64,000 nt of DNA from Bromus sterilis (lineage: Eukaryota > Streptophyta > Magnoliopsida > Poales > Poaceae). Shown here in pieces: positions 1-12,288 of the stretch (the stretch's first letter is position 1; every line of letters begins with the position of its first letter). Both the position numbers and the translations under genes were made by a program. A model generated the notes under the pieces. It worked only from the letters and a program-made list of their open reading frames with translations, was not told the origin of the DNA and made no database searches. Location: positions 310,001-374,000 of the forward strand of contig OX465600.1 of assembly GCA_950022295.1 (NCBI GenBank), written 5' to 3'.

Positions 1-1252
1 AACGCGGAAACGAATCAGCAGCAGTAAATAACACAGACTTAGCAGAAATCTGAATTTTTTTATAAAAAACAACAGAAAAAAAGGGATGCCGGGCCTCACC
101 ACTGGCTCGGCCCAAGAGGCGGCCTGGGAGGGGCTGGCCAGGCCTGGCGCTGGCTGGGCAGCGAGGGGCGAGTGGGCCGTGGGCCCACGACCACGGCGGC
201 TGGGACGAGCGCTGGCCTTCGTGCTCCTCCCCGTTCCAGGAGGCTGGCGGCGGCGGTCTCCCCTGGCCGGCGATGACGGCGCTCGAGGGGGGCACGGAGG
301 GGCGCGACTGGGTCCCAGGAGGCGGCGCCGGGCGGGATCCGGGGCGGTAGTGAGCTGGGGCGTGGAGGAGCTCTGGGCCGGCGGTGAGCTCGAGCTTGGC
401 CCCTCCGGCCATGGCTGCGGGTCCTGTTGAGAGAGAGAGGAGAGGAGAAGTGAGAGGGACGGGAGGAGAAGGGACGCGGCAGGGAAGGAGGAGAGGGGCC
501 CGGCGGTGGCTCGCCGGCTGCGGGCCGGTGGCCGGAGGCGGCGGCGCGGCTTGCCCCGTGGGCTAGCGGCGGGAGGAGAGGTAGGAGAGAGAGAGAAGGC
601 CAGGGGCAACGTGGCGCAACCGGGCTCGTCCGATCTGCGATCCAACGGCTTCGGGAGCGTCCAGGGCTAGGGTTTCGAAAATGAAGGGGAAAATTGAGCA
701 GATCTGGACATTGTGAGGGGGGTGGCTGCAATTGTGGCTAGGGAAACCCTAGAAAAGGGGTGGGAGTGTGGTGGTCTTTATATAGCCCCGGTGGCTGGCA
801 GTTTGCAAAAACATCTACGGTTTTTCTCCCGCGCGCGTGGTGCTCACGTTTCTGACCGCCGGGGGTCCGCAGTACCTCCGATTCGGGTAAAACTTCGAAC
901 TGCGCGATCAGCACGTCGAGCCGGAGGCGTTCACCTCGCGCTGGAACCGTTCCGAAAACACTTTCCGGCGCGCTATAAAAATATCCCGTTTAATTATTAA
1001 ACGGGGTTTTTCGTTCCGTTGGCTGCGGCTAGTCTCGTGCGGTTTTCGCGACGGTGATCGGGTGAAACCAGGTGTCGCAAAGGTCGAGTGTCAGGGTGGC
1101 AAGGGTCAGTCTCCGTCCATTACGAGATAAGAGGGGGGAAAATAATCGCCGATCGATAAATCGGGGATGCAAACACCGCAAATAAATCAGACAATCAAAC
1201 AATTCACACTGAAAACAAAATTTTTGATTTTTGCAAAAACTGGGCTGTTACA
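1..1252 (-). mobile_element. Element A, 3' LTR (partial, cut by window start)
   Basis: This stretch repeats positions 4878-6125 almost base for base. Its right end reads, on the minus strand, TGTAACAGCCCAG, the LTR start also seen in element B. Read on the minus strand it is therefore the first 1.25 kb of the 3' LTR of a minus-strand element, with the remaining roughly 3 kb outside the window. Long open frames inside it have no recognisable domain and follow the GC-rich leader, so I do not call genes. A TATA-like TATATAAA lies on the minus strand at 777-784. Confidence 0.85.
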
Positions 1253-1857
1253 ATACAACACCACCAACAAGGGAGCTCGTCCCGAGATCCAGGACGATCC
1301 GGGGGAGAGGGGGGAGAGAAAAGAGAGTCGACGATCTTCAACACCACCAACAAGGGACTCTGCTCCATGTCCACGTCGAACTTCTGTCGAGATAATTTTC
1401 CGCAGAGAAACGACATCGTCGGAATAACGAAAACGTCAGTGACAAGAGAAAGAACGATCGCGAAAACCAGATCAAGGGATAGTGATTTTCGACGCAAGTC
1501 GTGAAAACACTTGGCAAAAGGATGGATGGCAATGGGTGACCCAGATGTTTAACCCGAATTCGAAGAACTAAAGGTACTACAAGATTCCCAACCTGAGATA
1601 GGAATCGAGACAATACGCTGCAAGCAAGGCATTGTAACGGTTCCGATACTCCACACACTCGAGATCCTAGAGTTTTGAAGGGGGATAAGTCGAGAGTTAA
1701 AAACACTTACGACGCTTGTCCTGACCAGAGGAAGGGTAAGGAGTAAAAAGATTCCTACTCTCCGATAACTAACTTAGTAACTATAAAATAGTTTTTGTCT
1801 AGACTCGACTTCGGCCAGAAAAGGGATCCTACGGTCGGTAAGGCTCTGATACCAAGT
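1253..1857 (-). mobile_element. Element A, internal domain (605 bp, non-coding) with tRNA-iMet-type PBS
   Basis: The region lies between the two LTRs of element A. Directly beside the 5' LTR, at 1842-1857, the minus strand reads CTTGGTATCAGAGCC, the classic primer-binding site complementary to plant initiator methionine tRNA. The whole internal domain is about 0.6 kb and shows no gag, protease, reverse transcriptase or integrase. It also carries two copies of a short CCCTTGTTGGTGGTGTTG repeat, one of them adjoining the 3' LTR. It matches the internal domain of element B. Confidence 0.85.
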
Positions 1858-4800
1858 TGTAAGGCCCGATATGCGGTACTGTTCCAAATCTAGGTGTTTC
1901 CACCCAGATCCGGGGACGAAGCACATATCGGTACCACCGCGACATATGACAAAGCCATATGCCCCGGATTTCCAACATGATATCACAACATTACAGATAC
2001 AGGATATAACATCTCATACAATCGACATACAACTGCCTTAAATACAATACAACAGCGGAAGATACATATCTGAGTACAGACTACAATCAAATGCCTACTG
2101 GCAAAGAGAAAAACATCGATCCCATAACCACACGGGTCAAGGCTCTCCGCCGGGATCCGCCTAACTAGTCGTCGTCGAGTCTCCACGTGAAACGTCGATC
2201 ACCATACCTGTTGTCGATCAAGAACCCTGAAAAGAGTTTGGGGGTAGTATCATGAGTACAGAAGTACTCAGCATCCAACTGTAGTGGTCATCTGACCCAA
2301 CAAGGACTTCATCACTCGTCATTCTAGGACAACTAGTAGTTTACGGTAAGGAAGGGGTAAGTGGTGAGGTTGCTGCCGCACTAGCATTTATGAAGTGGCT
2401 AACAATCTAGAGAGTAAGATAAGAAGCCAAGCATTTGATGAGGAATCGCCTCCAACAAGTCTTGCTATCAACTACATACGCAAACATAACACCTACCCTA
2501 TCCTTGTCCTCCTCTTCGCATCCTGACGAAGAAGAAGCAGTCAAGGCACACGCACACGTTGATCAAGTTATATTAAGATTATCTCAGTTGTTGTTGTCTA
2601 TGAACAGGACGTAGGTCTCAAGTCGTCCATAACCGTGGACACGGCTTCTCGAAAAGATTTAACCCTGCAGGGGTGTACCAACTGCCCATTACGAGGCTCC
2701 GCACGCACGTCCATCACTCTCAGTTGCTACCCATTACAGGCAACCATTTTATGATTTAGTTCCAAGAGATCCGAAACGACAGGTCCCTCTAACAACGAAC
2801 AAATCCGGGTGGCCCCCGGTGAGACAACATCCAGCTCAGGAGCCGGCCGCGCTCTCGATCTGGTCTCTACCGTATGACTCCAGGTTTGGATTGCCGGTTA
2901 ATCACACATGGGACAACCGGGTCCTCAGCCGGTCATGATGGGCCAGCAAGGGAACTATGTCCTCACTGGTCCGGGTTATTTTAAATAATATCTTCCAGGA
3001 GCTACCCGACAGACACACACACGGTTTTCAAATGGTAAATCAGCTTGGGCCACCACTAGAAATGTTTGAAGCTAGATAGGTAAGAAAAGGGGACCCCATA
3101 AAATCCCACACGCGGTTAGGCACGCTCAGTCTTAAAACCAATACCCGAAACTCGGATCCTAGGTGACTCGAATGGAACAAAGCGTCGGGGCGGGATAGCC
3201 TAGACCTTCCATCCTTCGTCGAATATAGTCAACATTTATAATAATCATATCATCAACAATAATATAATAAGGTGATATCCCAACCCAAAGAGTAACAGGG
3301 TAACATCGTAGCATCCTAAACATGCATACTAAGCAGGGGCTGAGCAACGAGCAATAGTAACATAGCAGTACAAGGTTTGCTGGGAGGGGACATGGCTGTA
3401 TCGGTTTGAAAGAGGCTGTAAACATGTGATAGGATCAAACATCGAGCCTAACCTATACTAGCATGCAAACCGCTGGTTGAAATAGAATGGATCATAAGTA
3501 ATGTATAGTCCTTGCCTGTTGATAAGTCGGGTTCCGAAGCTGTAGTCGATCGCAAGCTCGCAACGTCTCCGAGAGTATCCGCGAGAGCACACAAGAAGTA
3601 AACACTGGAAAGCAATCAACGGTGCGCCACTATTACTACGCAGCAATACAAGATCAAAGAGACAACACAAGGCACGGCAACGCGATACAGATCTATCGTC
3701 GAGAACGGTTGCTAACAGTTTAAGTGGGGTATCGGTCACACACGACGAATACCGCACGTTTACGGTGGTTCAAGTTGTTTTGCTACAGGTGACCGAACAA
3801 CGGTTATTAACATGGCAACTCAAGCAAGCATGGCATAGCACACAAACAGGTCAAGAGGTGAAGCACAAAGTAAACTATCTATGCTAGTAAATTTAAGTGA
3901 GGCACAACCTAAACATGGCATACACTAAGTGCCGCACGATGATTAAAACATTTGGTACTGTTCTGCCCTAAACCATATTTTAGGTTAGTTAACAACAGAA
4001 AATAATAGCATAAACACAAAGTACACGAAAAACTAATAGTTACATATAAAGAACACCCCAAACGGAGTTACAGTTAAAAAGATACAAGCAAAGCAAGTTA
4101 CGGGCACAAACTGCCAACATCACGAAGCACACTTTAGAGCAATGCATAAACAGGTTAATCAGTGCAACCATGCTCACAAATGACTTGCAATTAAAGTAGA
4201 CATGCCAGAGAAGGCATGACAAACAGAATCATGCAAATAGGCATCATAGATCAAAAGATATTAAGCAAACAACATGGCATCGAAAAGTAACAGACTTAGA
4301 GAAAAACAGAGGTGGCTGTCAGAAACAGCAGCATAGCAACTTTGGAGCTAAATAACTATATGACCAGCAAGCATATCATGGCAAGGCAATACATGTAATG
4401 AAAGTAGACATCATGCTTAACAATATGCAATTGGAATCACTCAATTCCGATAAACGGTCGCGACACACTCGTCGACCGAAGTTGCAACAAAATAACAGTT
4501 TCAGCAACAGCAGCACAATAACAGCCGGATAGCTACTTTGGAGCAAGATACAATCTATATGCAGCAAGCAAATATGGCATGTGAATGCATGAAACTGAAG
4601 TAGAAACATTGCTTAACAGGATGCAAAAGGAATCAATCAATTCCGATAAACGGTTGCGAAGCAATCGTCACCCGAAGTTGCAATAAAATAATAACAGCAG
4701 CACTTAACAGCAAAAAGTAGCAGTTTAACCGCCTGATGCCCACTTTAGCACACAATTACAAAATCAAAATGAGCTCAAATGCAAATGCTCACAAAAGATG

Positions 4801-6125
4801 AATTAAAGTACATGCAATTCTAAACAATTCGTCTTTTGGGCGCGAAGTCATCCGGGCTACGGATCGCTTGCTATCGTCAACGCGGAAATGAATCAGCAGC
4901 AGTAAATAACACAGACTTAGCAGAAATCTGAAAAAAATGGAAAAAACAACTGAAAAAAAGGGATGCCGAGCCTCACCACTGGCTCGGCCCAAGAGGCGGC
5001 CTGGGAGGGGCTGGCCAGGCCTGGCGCTGGCTGGGCAGCGAGGGGCGAGTGGGCCGTGGGCCCACGACCACGGCGGCTGGGACGAGCGCTGGCCTTCGTC
5101 CTCCTCCCCGTTCCAGGAGGCTGGTGGCGGCGGTCTCCCCTGGCCGGCGATGACGGCGCTCGAGGGGGCACGGAGGGGCGCGGCTGGGTCCCAGCAGGCG
5201 GCGCCGGGTGGGATCCGGGGCGGTAGCGAGCTGGGGCGTGGAGGAGCTCCGGGCCGGCGGCGAGCTCGAGCTTGGCCCCTCCGGCCATGGCTGCGGGTCC
5301 TGTTGAGAGAGAGAGGAGAGGAGAAGTGAGAGGGACGGGAGGAGAAGGGACGCGGCAGGGAAGGAGGAGAGGGGCCCGGCGGTGGCTCGCCGGCTGTGGG
5401 CCGATGGCCGGAGGCGGCGGCGCGGCTTGCCTCGTGGGCTAGCGGCGGGAGGAGAGGTAGGAGAGAGAGAAGGCCAGGGGCAACGTGGCGCAACCGGGCG
5501 CGTCCGATCTACGATCCGACGGCTTCGGGAGCGTCCAGGGCTAGGGTTTCGAAAATGTAGGGGAAAATTGGGCAGATCTGGACATTGTGAGGGGGGTGGC
5601 TGCAATTGTGGCTAGGGAAACCCTAGAAAAGGGGTGGGAGTGTGGTGGTCTTTATATAGCCCCGGTGGCTGGCAGTTTGCAAAAACATCTCCGGTTTTTC
5701 TCTCTCGCGCGCGATGCTTACGTTTTGACCGCCGGGGGTCCGCAGTACCTCCGATTCGGGTAAAAGTTCGAACTTCGCGATCAGCACGTCGAGCCGGAGG
5801 CGTTCACCTCGCGCTGGAACCGTTCCGAAAACACTTTCCGGCGCGCTATAAAAATATCCCGTTTAATTATTAAACGGGGTTTTTCGTTCTGTTGGCTGCG
5901 GCTAGTCTCGTGCGGTTTTCGCGACGGTGATCGGGTGAAACCCGGTGTCGCAAAGGTCGAGTGTCAGGGTGGCAAGGGTCAGTCTCCGTCCATTACGAGA
6001 TAAGAGGGGAAAAAAATAATCGCCGATCGATAAATCGGGATGCAAACACAGCAAATAAATCAGACAATCAAACAATTCACACTGAAAACAAAATTTTTGA
6101 TTTTTGCAAAAACTGGGTTGTTACA
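1858..6125 (-). mobile_element. Element A, 5' LTR (4268 bp)
   Basis: On the minus strand the segment begins TGTAACAACCCAG at 6125 and ends ...GGGCCTTACA at 1858, giving TG...CA termini. The PBS follows immediately. It aligns by eye with the LTRs of element B over most of its length. The exception is the GC-rich leader at about 4930-5580, which is unrelated or highly diverged. A TATA-like TATATAAA is on the minus strand at 5651-5658. The flank after the LTR is GACGC; the matching TSD would be left of the window. No protein-coding content was recognised. Confidence 0.85.
5651..5658 (-). promoter_or_regulatory. LTR TATA box, element A 5' LTR
   Basis: TATATAAA on the minus strand, preceded by GGGGC and followed about 25-30 bp downstream by a purine/pyrimidine-mixed leader. 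The same box occurs at the equivalent place in all four LTRs (777-784, 7481-7488, 12097-12104), which supports it as the element's own promoter. No start site can be fixed from sequence alone. Confidence 0.55.
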
Positions 6126-7003
6126 GACGCCAACTCTCGGAGTGAGAAGGAGGCAATGCACGGCACAGGAGAGGTTAGAAAAATATGTGTAGGTCGGAGT
6201 GTCAACTTTCGAATACTCACATTAGTCCGAAGAACTCATGCACTTATTATCGGTAACTCTCAATCTAATAAGGAGGTTCACAAAGAGACAAGTACCCCGA
6301 GGAGGAGTGTATGGGGGTTTGGTTATCCTTGCGCATCCTCGACTCATGGTACGTGAGTGTACTCTAATATTCGACCCCTCAGAAGAGTAGTGATCCATCT
6401 AGTAGCTAAAGTTCTCAACTAATTTTGTAAGTTTTGAAAATAAACACGGATTGCCCAAAATACGACATCTATCACTAATAGGCTAAACCTCTTGACACCA
6501 AAAAGTCCAAACATTACTCAAAACAATACCTCAAAACTATTGCAAGTTACTACTACAACTGAATAGCAACCTCAATTACCTACTTCAAGTCAAGACACAA
6601 AACTCAGTGCAACAGGCAAACTCTCTAAACAAGATAAACATTAAAACTCAAGAGAGTTCCAGCAACAAACTAAACAAAAGCTTTTCAAAAAGATAACCAT
6701 GAAAACTAAGAGCTAAACATGACAGTAGCTATGAAAAAGATAAAGAACACACACAACAAAGATAAGCATGAAAAATCCTATGTTTTGTTCTAGATTTTGG
6801 AAGTGGAGCGTGTTTCTCTCCCACACAAAGAAAGTTGGGTTCTAACTTGTTATGAACAGCAAGCAAAGCTAAAGAAAACTAAAAATAAAACCTAAGAGCG
6901 AGACGCTCCAAGCATAGCACGTAATGCATGAAGTGATAAAAATATAGTGAAACGAAAGACGAACTGATAATTTTTTATGGAGAAGGGGATGCACGGGGGC
7001 ATC
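6126..7003 (-). mobile_element. Fragment of gag-protease Gypsy element, 3' non-coding internal region (host of A and B)
   Basis: This 878-bp spacer is collinear with 49478-50345 and 56225-57070, which are internal non-coding parts of the minus-strand gag-protease elements. The host element is therefore also on the minus strand. It was entered by element A on the left and by element B on the right. It resumes at 15659 after element B with the duplicated GCATC. Confidence 0.8.
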
Positions 7004-10000
7004 TATAACAGCCCAGTTTTCATAAAAATTAAAAATTTTTGTTTTTGGTGTGAATTGTTTGATTGTCTGATTTGTTTGCGGTGTTTGCATCCCTGATTTA
7101 TCGATCGGCGATTATTTCCCCCCCCCCCCTCTTATCTCGTACCGGACGGAGACCGACCCTTGCCACCCTAACACTCGACCTTTGCGACACCGGGTTTCGC
7201 CCGATCACCGTCGCGAAAACCGCACGAGACCAGCCGCAGCCAACGGAACGAAAAACCCCGTTTAATAATTAAACGAGTTATTTTTTTATAGCGCACCGGA
7301 AAGTGTTTTCGGAACGGTTCCAGCGCGAGGTGAACGCCTCCGGCTCGACGCACTGATCGCGCAGATCGAAGTTTTACCCGAATCGGAGGTACTGCGGACC
7401 CCCGGCGTTCAGAAACGTGAGCACCAGACGCGCGAAAGAAAAACCGGGGATGTTTTTTGCAAACTGCCAGCCACCGGGGCTATATAAAGACCACCACACT
7501 CCCACCCATTTCTAGGATTTCCCTAGCCACAAAGTTGCAGCCACCCCCTCACAATAGCCCATTTTTCGCATTTTTGCCCAATGAGATCTGGACCGTCAGA
7601 TCCGGAGATCCGACGGCCCAGATCGCGTCTAGCCAGCTCCCATCTCTCTCTCTCTCTCCTCGCGCACCCACCTCCTGCCGTGGAGACCCTGGCCATGGAG
7701 CGCCGCCGGCCTCTCCCCTCCTCCCGCCGGCACCTCTCCTCCTTCCCTCTCCTCCCTCTCCTTTCTCTCCTCTCCCTCTGATCCTCTCTCTCTCTCTCTC
7801 TGTGTAACACCAGGGGCCGCCGCCGCCATGGATGGACGAGCCACGGCGTTCCCGAGCGCCATGGCCTCCTGCCCGAGCTCGCGGCGACCACCCCGGCCGC
7901 CAGTGTCATCCCCGCCGCCGGATCCGCCCATCCCCGCGCCGGCTCGCCTCCCTCCTCGCCGGGAGCCCCTTGGACCGCCGCTCGTCGCCGGCTAGGGCCG
8001 CCGTCGCCGGATCCCTCCTGGATCGGGACGGGGACGCCCGAGCGGCTCCTCCACCAACCGACAGGGGCCAGCCAGGCCAGGTGGGCCGCGCGACGCCCAC
8101 GGCCCAGCAGGGCGCCTCCTTTGCAATTTGGGCCGGCCCGATGGGTGAGGGCCCATGTACCTTTTTTTTCCAGAATACTTGCGAATTCTTGCTAAGTCTG
8201 GAGTAATTTTGCTGCTGATTCGATTCCGCGTTGACGATAGCAAGCAAACGGTAGCTCCGATGAACGTGCCCCCAAAACGAAAGTTGCTCAGAATTGCGTG
8301 TACTTTAATTCATCTTTTGTGAGCATTTGCATTTGAGCTCATCTTGATTGTGCAATTGTGTGCTAAACAGGGCATCAGGCCGTTAAACTGCTACTTTTCC
8401 TGTTAAGTGCTGCTGTTATTATTTTGTTGCAACTTTGCATGATGATTGTAACAAATCCATGAGGCCTATTGCATTGATTCCTTTTGCGTTGCGTTAAGCA
8501 ATGTTTCTACTTCAGTTTCATGCATTCACATACCATAATTTCTTGCTGCATCATGTTTATATCTTGCTCCAAAGTAGCTATCCTGATGTTATTGTGCTGC
8601 TGTTGCTGAAACTGTTATTTTGTTGCAACTTCGGTCGACGAGTGTGTCGCGACCGTTTGTCGGAATTGAGTGATTCCAATTGCATGTTGTTAAGCATCAT
8701 GTCTACTTTCATCCCATGTATTGCTATGTCATGTTGCTGCACTTTTGCATATAGATTTACCCCTGTTTATACAGCATGTGTGCATAACTTGTTTTGCTTA
8801 TATCTTTTTAACCGTAACTCCGTTTGGAGTGTTCTTTATATGTAACTTGATTAGTTTTTCGTGTACTTTGTGTTTATGCTATTGTTTGCTGTTGTTAACC
8901 AACCTAAAATATGGTTTAGGACAGAACAGTACCAAATGTTTTAATCATCGTGCGGCACTTAGTGTTATGCCATGTTTAGGTTGTGCCTCACTTAAATTGA
9001 CTAGCATAAATAGTTTATTTTATGCTTCACCTCTTGACATGTTTGTGTGCTATGCCATGCTTGCTTGAGTTGCCCTATTAACAACCGTTTTTTGGTCACC
9101 TGTAGCTAAACAACTTGAACCACCGTAAACGTGCGGTATCGTCGTGTGTGACGAGTACTCCACTTGACCTGTTAGTAACCGCTCTCGACGGTAGGTGCGA
9201 TGTCTCGTGTTGCTTCTTGTTGATGCTTGCTCGTGTTTGCCTCGTAGTAATAGAGTGCTTGCTCGTTGATTGCTTTCCAGTGTTTCCTTCTTGTGTGCTT
9301 CCGCGGGTACCTCTCGGAGTCGATGCGAGCTTGCGATCGACTACACCTTCGGAATCCGACTTATCAACAGGCAAGGACTATACATTACTTCTATTTCAAC
9401 CAGCGGTTTGCATGCTAGTCTAGGTTAGGTTCGATGTTTGATCCTACCACATGTTTACAACCTTTTTCAAACCGATACAACCATGTCCTTCCCAGCAAAC
9501 CTTGTACTGCTATGTTACTATTGCTCGTTGCTCAGCCCCTGCTTAGTATGCATGCTTAGGATGCTACGATGTTACCCTGTTACTCTTTGGGTTGGGATAT
9601 CACCTGATTATTATATTATTGTTGATGATATGATTATTATAATGTTGACTATATTCGACGAAGGATGGAAGGTCTAGGCTATCCCGCCCCGACGCTTTGT
9701 TCCATTCGAGTCACCTAGGATCCGAGTTCCGGGTATTGGTTTTAAGACTGAGCGTGCCTAACCGCGTGTGGGATTTTATGGGGTCCCCTTTTCTTACCTA
9801 TCTAGCTTCAAACATTTCTAGTGGTGGCCCAAGCTGATTTACCATTTGAAAACCGTGTGTGTGTCTGTTGGGTAGCTCCTGGCAGATATTATTTAAAATA
9901 ACCCGGACCAGTGAGGACATAGTTCCCTTGCTGGCCCACTTTGTCCGGCTGAGGACCCGGTTTCCCATGTGTGATTAACCGGGTATCCAAACCTGCGACA

Positions 10001-11021
10001 GACGGTAGAGACCAGATCGAGAGCGCGGCCGGCTCCTGAGATGGATGTCGACTCACCGAGGGCCACCCGGATTTGTTCGTTGTTAGGTAGAGGGACCTGT
10101 CGTTTCGGATCTCTTGGAACTAAATCATAAAATGGTTGCCTGTGATGGGTAGCAACTGAGAGTGATGGATGTGCGTGCGGAGCCTCGTAATGGGCAGTTG
10201 GTACACCCCTGCAGGGTTAAATCTTTTCGAGAAGCCGTGTCCACGGTTATGGATGACTTGAGACCTACGTCCTGTTCATAGACAACAACGACTGAGATAA
10301 TCTTAATATAACTTGATCAACGTGTGTGTGTGCCTTGACTGCTTCTTCTTCGTCGGGATGCGAAGAGGAGGACAAGGATAGGATAGGTGTTATGTTTGCG
10401 TAAGTAGTTGATAGCAAGACTTGTTGGAGGCGATTCCTCATCGAATGCTTGGCTTCTTATCTTACTCTCTAGATCGTTAGCCACTTCATAAATGCTAGTA
10501 CGGCAGCAACCTCACCACTTACCCCTTCCTTACCGTAAACTACTAGTTGTCCTAGAATGACGAGTGATGAAGTCCTTGCTGGGTCAGATGACCACTACAG
10601 TTGGATGCTGAGTACCTCTGTACTCATGATACTACCCCCAAACTCTTTTCAGGGTTCTTGTTCGACAACAGGTATGGTGATCGACGTTCCATGTGGAGAC
10701 TCGACGACGACTATTTAGGCGGATCCCGGCGGAGGGCCTGGACCCGTGTGGTTATGGGATCGATGTTTTTCTATTTGCCACTAGGCATTTGCTTGTAGTC
10801 TGTACTCAGACATTTATCTTCCGCTGTTGTATTGTATTTAAGGCAGTTGTATGCCGATTGTATGAGATGTTGTATCCTGTATCTGTAATGTTGTGATATC
10901 ATGTTGGAAATTCGGGGCATATGGCTTTGTCATATGTCGCAGTGGGACCGATATGTGCTTCGTCCCCGGATCTGGGTGGAAACACCTAGATCTGGAACAG
11001 TACCGCATATCGGGCCTTACA
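7004..11021 (+). repeat. Element B 5' LTR
   Basis: Direct repeat of 11625-15658 with scattered substitutions and small indels. Indels include a shorter CT run near 7646-7665 and a roughly 10-bp deletion near 9390 relative to the 3' copy. A GC-rich leader (about 7560-8160) follows the TATA box and has long spurious frames on both strands. The rest is AT-rich and non-coding. Confidence 0.92.
7481..7488 (+). promoter_or_regulatory. LTR TATA box, element B 5' LTR
   Basis: TATATAAA in the context GGGGCTATATAAAGACC. The box is conserved at 12097-12104 in the 3' LTR and, on the minus strand, in both LTRs of element A. It probably fixes the U3/R boundary roughly 30 bp downstream. Confidence 0.6.
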
Positions 11022-11624
11022 ACTTGGTATCAGAGCCTTACCGACCGTAGGATCCCCTCTCTGGGCGAAGTCGAGTCTAGACAAAAACTATTTTGTAGTT
11101 ACTAAGTTAGTTATCGGAGAGTAGGATCTTTTTACTCCTTACCCTTGCTCTGGTCAGGACAAGTGTCGTAATTGTTTTACTCTAGCCTTATCCCCTTCAA
11201 AAATCTAGGATCTCGAGTGTGTTGAGTTTCGGAATAGTTACAATGCCTTGCTTGCAGCGTATTGTCTCGATTCCGAGCTCAGGTGGGAATTCCTGTAGTA
11301 CCTTAAGCTTCTCCGATTTTGGATATCATCTGGGTCATCCATTGCCATCCATCCTTTTGCCCGGTGTTTTTACGACTTGCGTCAAAAATCACTATCCCTT
11401 GATCTGGTTTTCGCGATCGTTCTTCCTTTTGTCACTGACGGTTTCGTTTTTCCGACGATGTCGTCTCTCTGCGGAAAATTTATCTGAACAGAATTCCGAC
11501 GTCGACATGGAGCAGAGTCCCTTGTTGGTGGTGTTGAAGATCGCCGTCTCTCTTTTCTCTTCCCCCCGCCTCCCCCGGATCGTCCTGGATCTCGGGACGA
11601 GATCCCTTGTTGGTGGTGTTGTAT
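11022..11624 (+). mobile_element. Element B internal domain with PBS, non-coding
   Basis: It opens with ACTTGGTATCAGAGCC (PBS core TGGTATCAGAGCC at 11025-11037), complementary to the 3' end of initiator Met tRNA. The 3' part carries two direct copies of CCCTTGTTGGTGGTGTTG (near 11519 and 11603); the second abuts the 3' LTR. No polyprotein was found. Frames of up to 136 codons here cross the LTR boundary and match nothing. Confidence 0.9.
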
Positions 11625-12254
11625 TGTAACAGCCCAGTTTTCATAAAAATTTAAAATTTTGTTTTCGGTGTGAATTGTTTGATTGTCTGATTTGTTTGCG
11701 GTGTTTGCATCCCCGATTTATCGATCGGCGATTATCCCCCCCCCTCTTATCTCGTACCGGACGGAGACCGACCCTTGCCACCCTGACACTCGACCTTTGC
11801 GACACCGGGTTTCGCCCGATCACCGTCGCGAAAACCGCACGAGACCAGCCGCAGCCAACGGAACGAAAAACCCCGTTTAATAATTAAACGGGTTATTTTT
11901 TTTATAGCGCGCCGGAAAGTTTTTTCGGAACGGTTCCAGCGCGAGGTGAACGCCTCCGGCTCGACGCACTGATCGCGCAGATCGAAGTTTTACCCGAATC
12001 GGAGGTACTGCGGACCCCCGGCGGTCAGAAACGTGAGCACCGGACGCGCGAGAGAAAAACCGGGGATGTTTTTTGCAAACTGTCAGCCACCGGGGCTATA
12101 TAAAGACCACCACACTCCCACCCATTTCTAGGGTTTCCCTAGCCACAAAGTTGCAGCCACCCCCTCACAATAGCCCATTTTCACATTTTTGCCCAATGAG
12201 ATCTGGACCGTCAGATCCGGAGATCCGACGGCCCGGATCGCGTCTAGCAAGCTC

Positions 12255-12288
<34 letters not shown>

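Noticed and set aside
1842..1857. Initiator Met tRNA match
   Set aside because: Only the 3' end complement is present, directly beside the LTR; it is a primer-binding site and not a tRNA gene. The same holds at 11025-11037.
4789..5493. 234-codon open frame on the minus strand
   Set aside because: It runs over the GC-rich leader of element A's LTR, where high GC removes stops in several frames at once. Its Pro/Ser/Arg composition is that of random GC-rich DNA.
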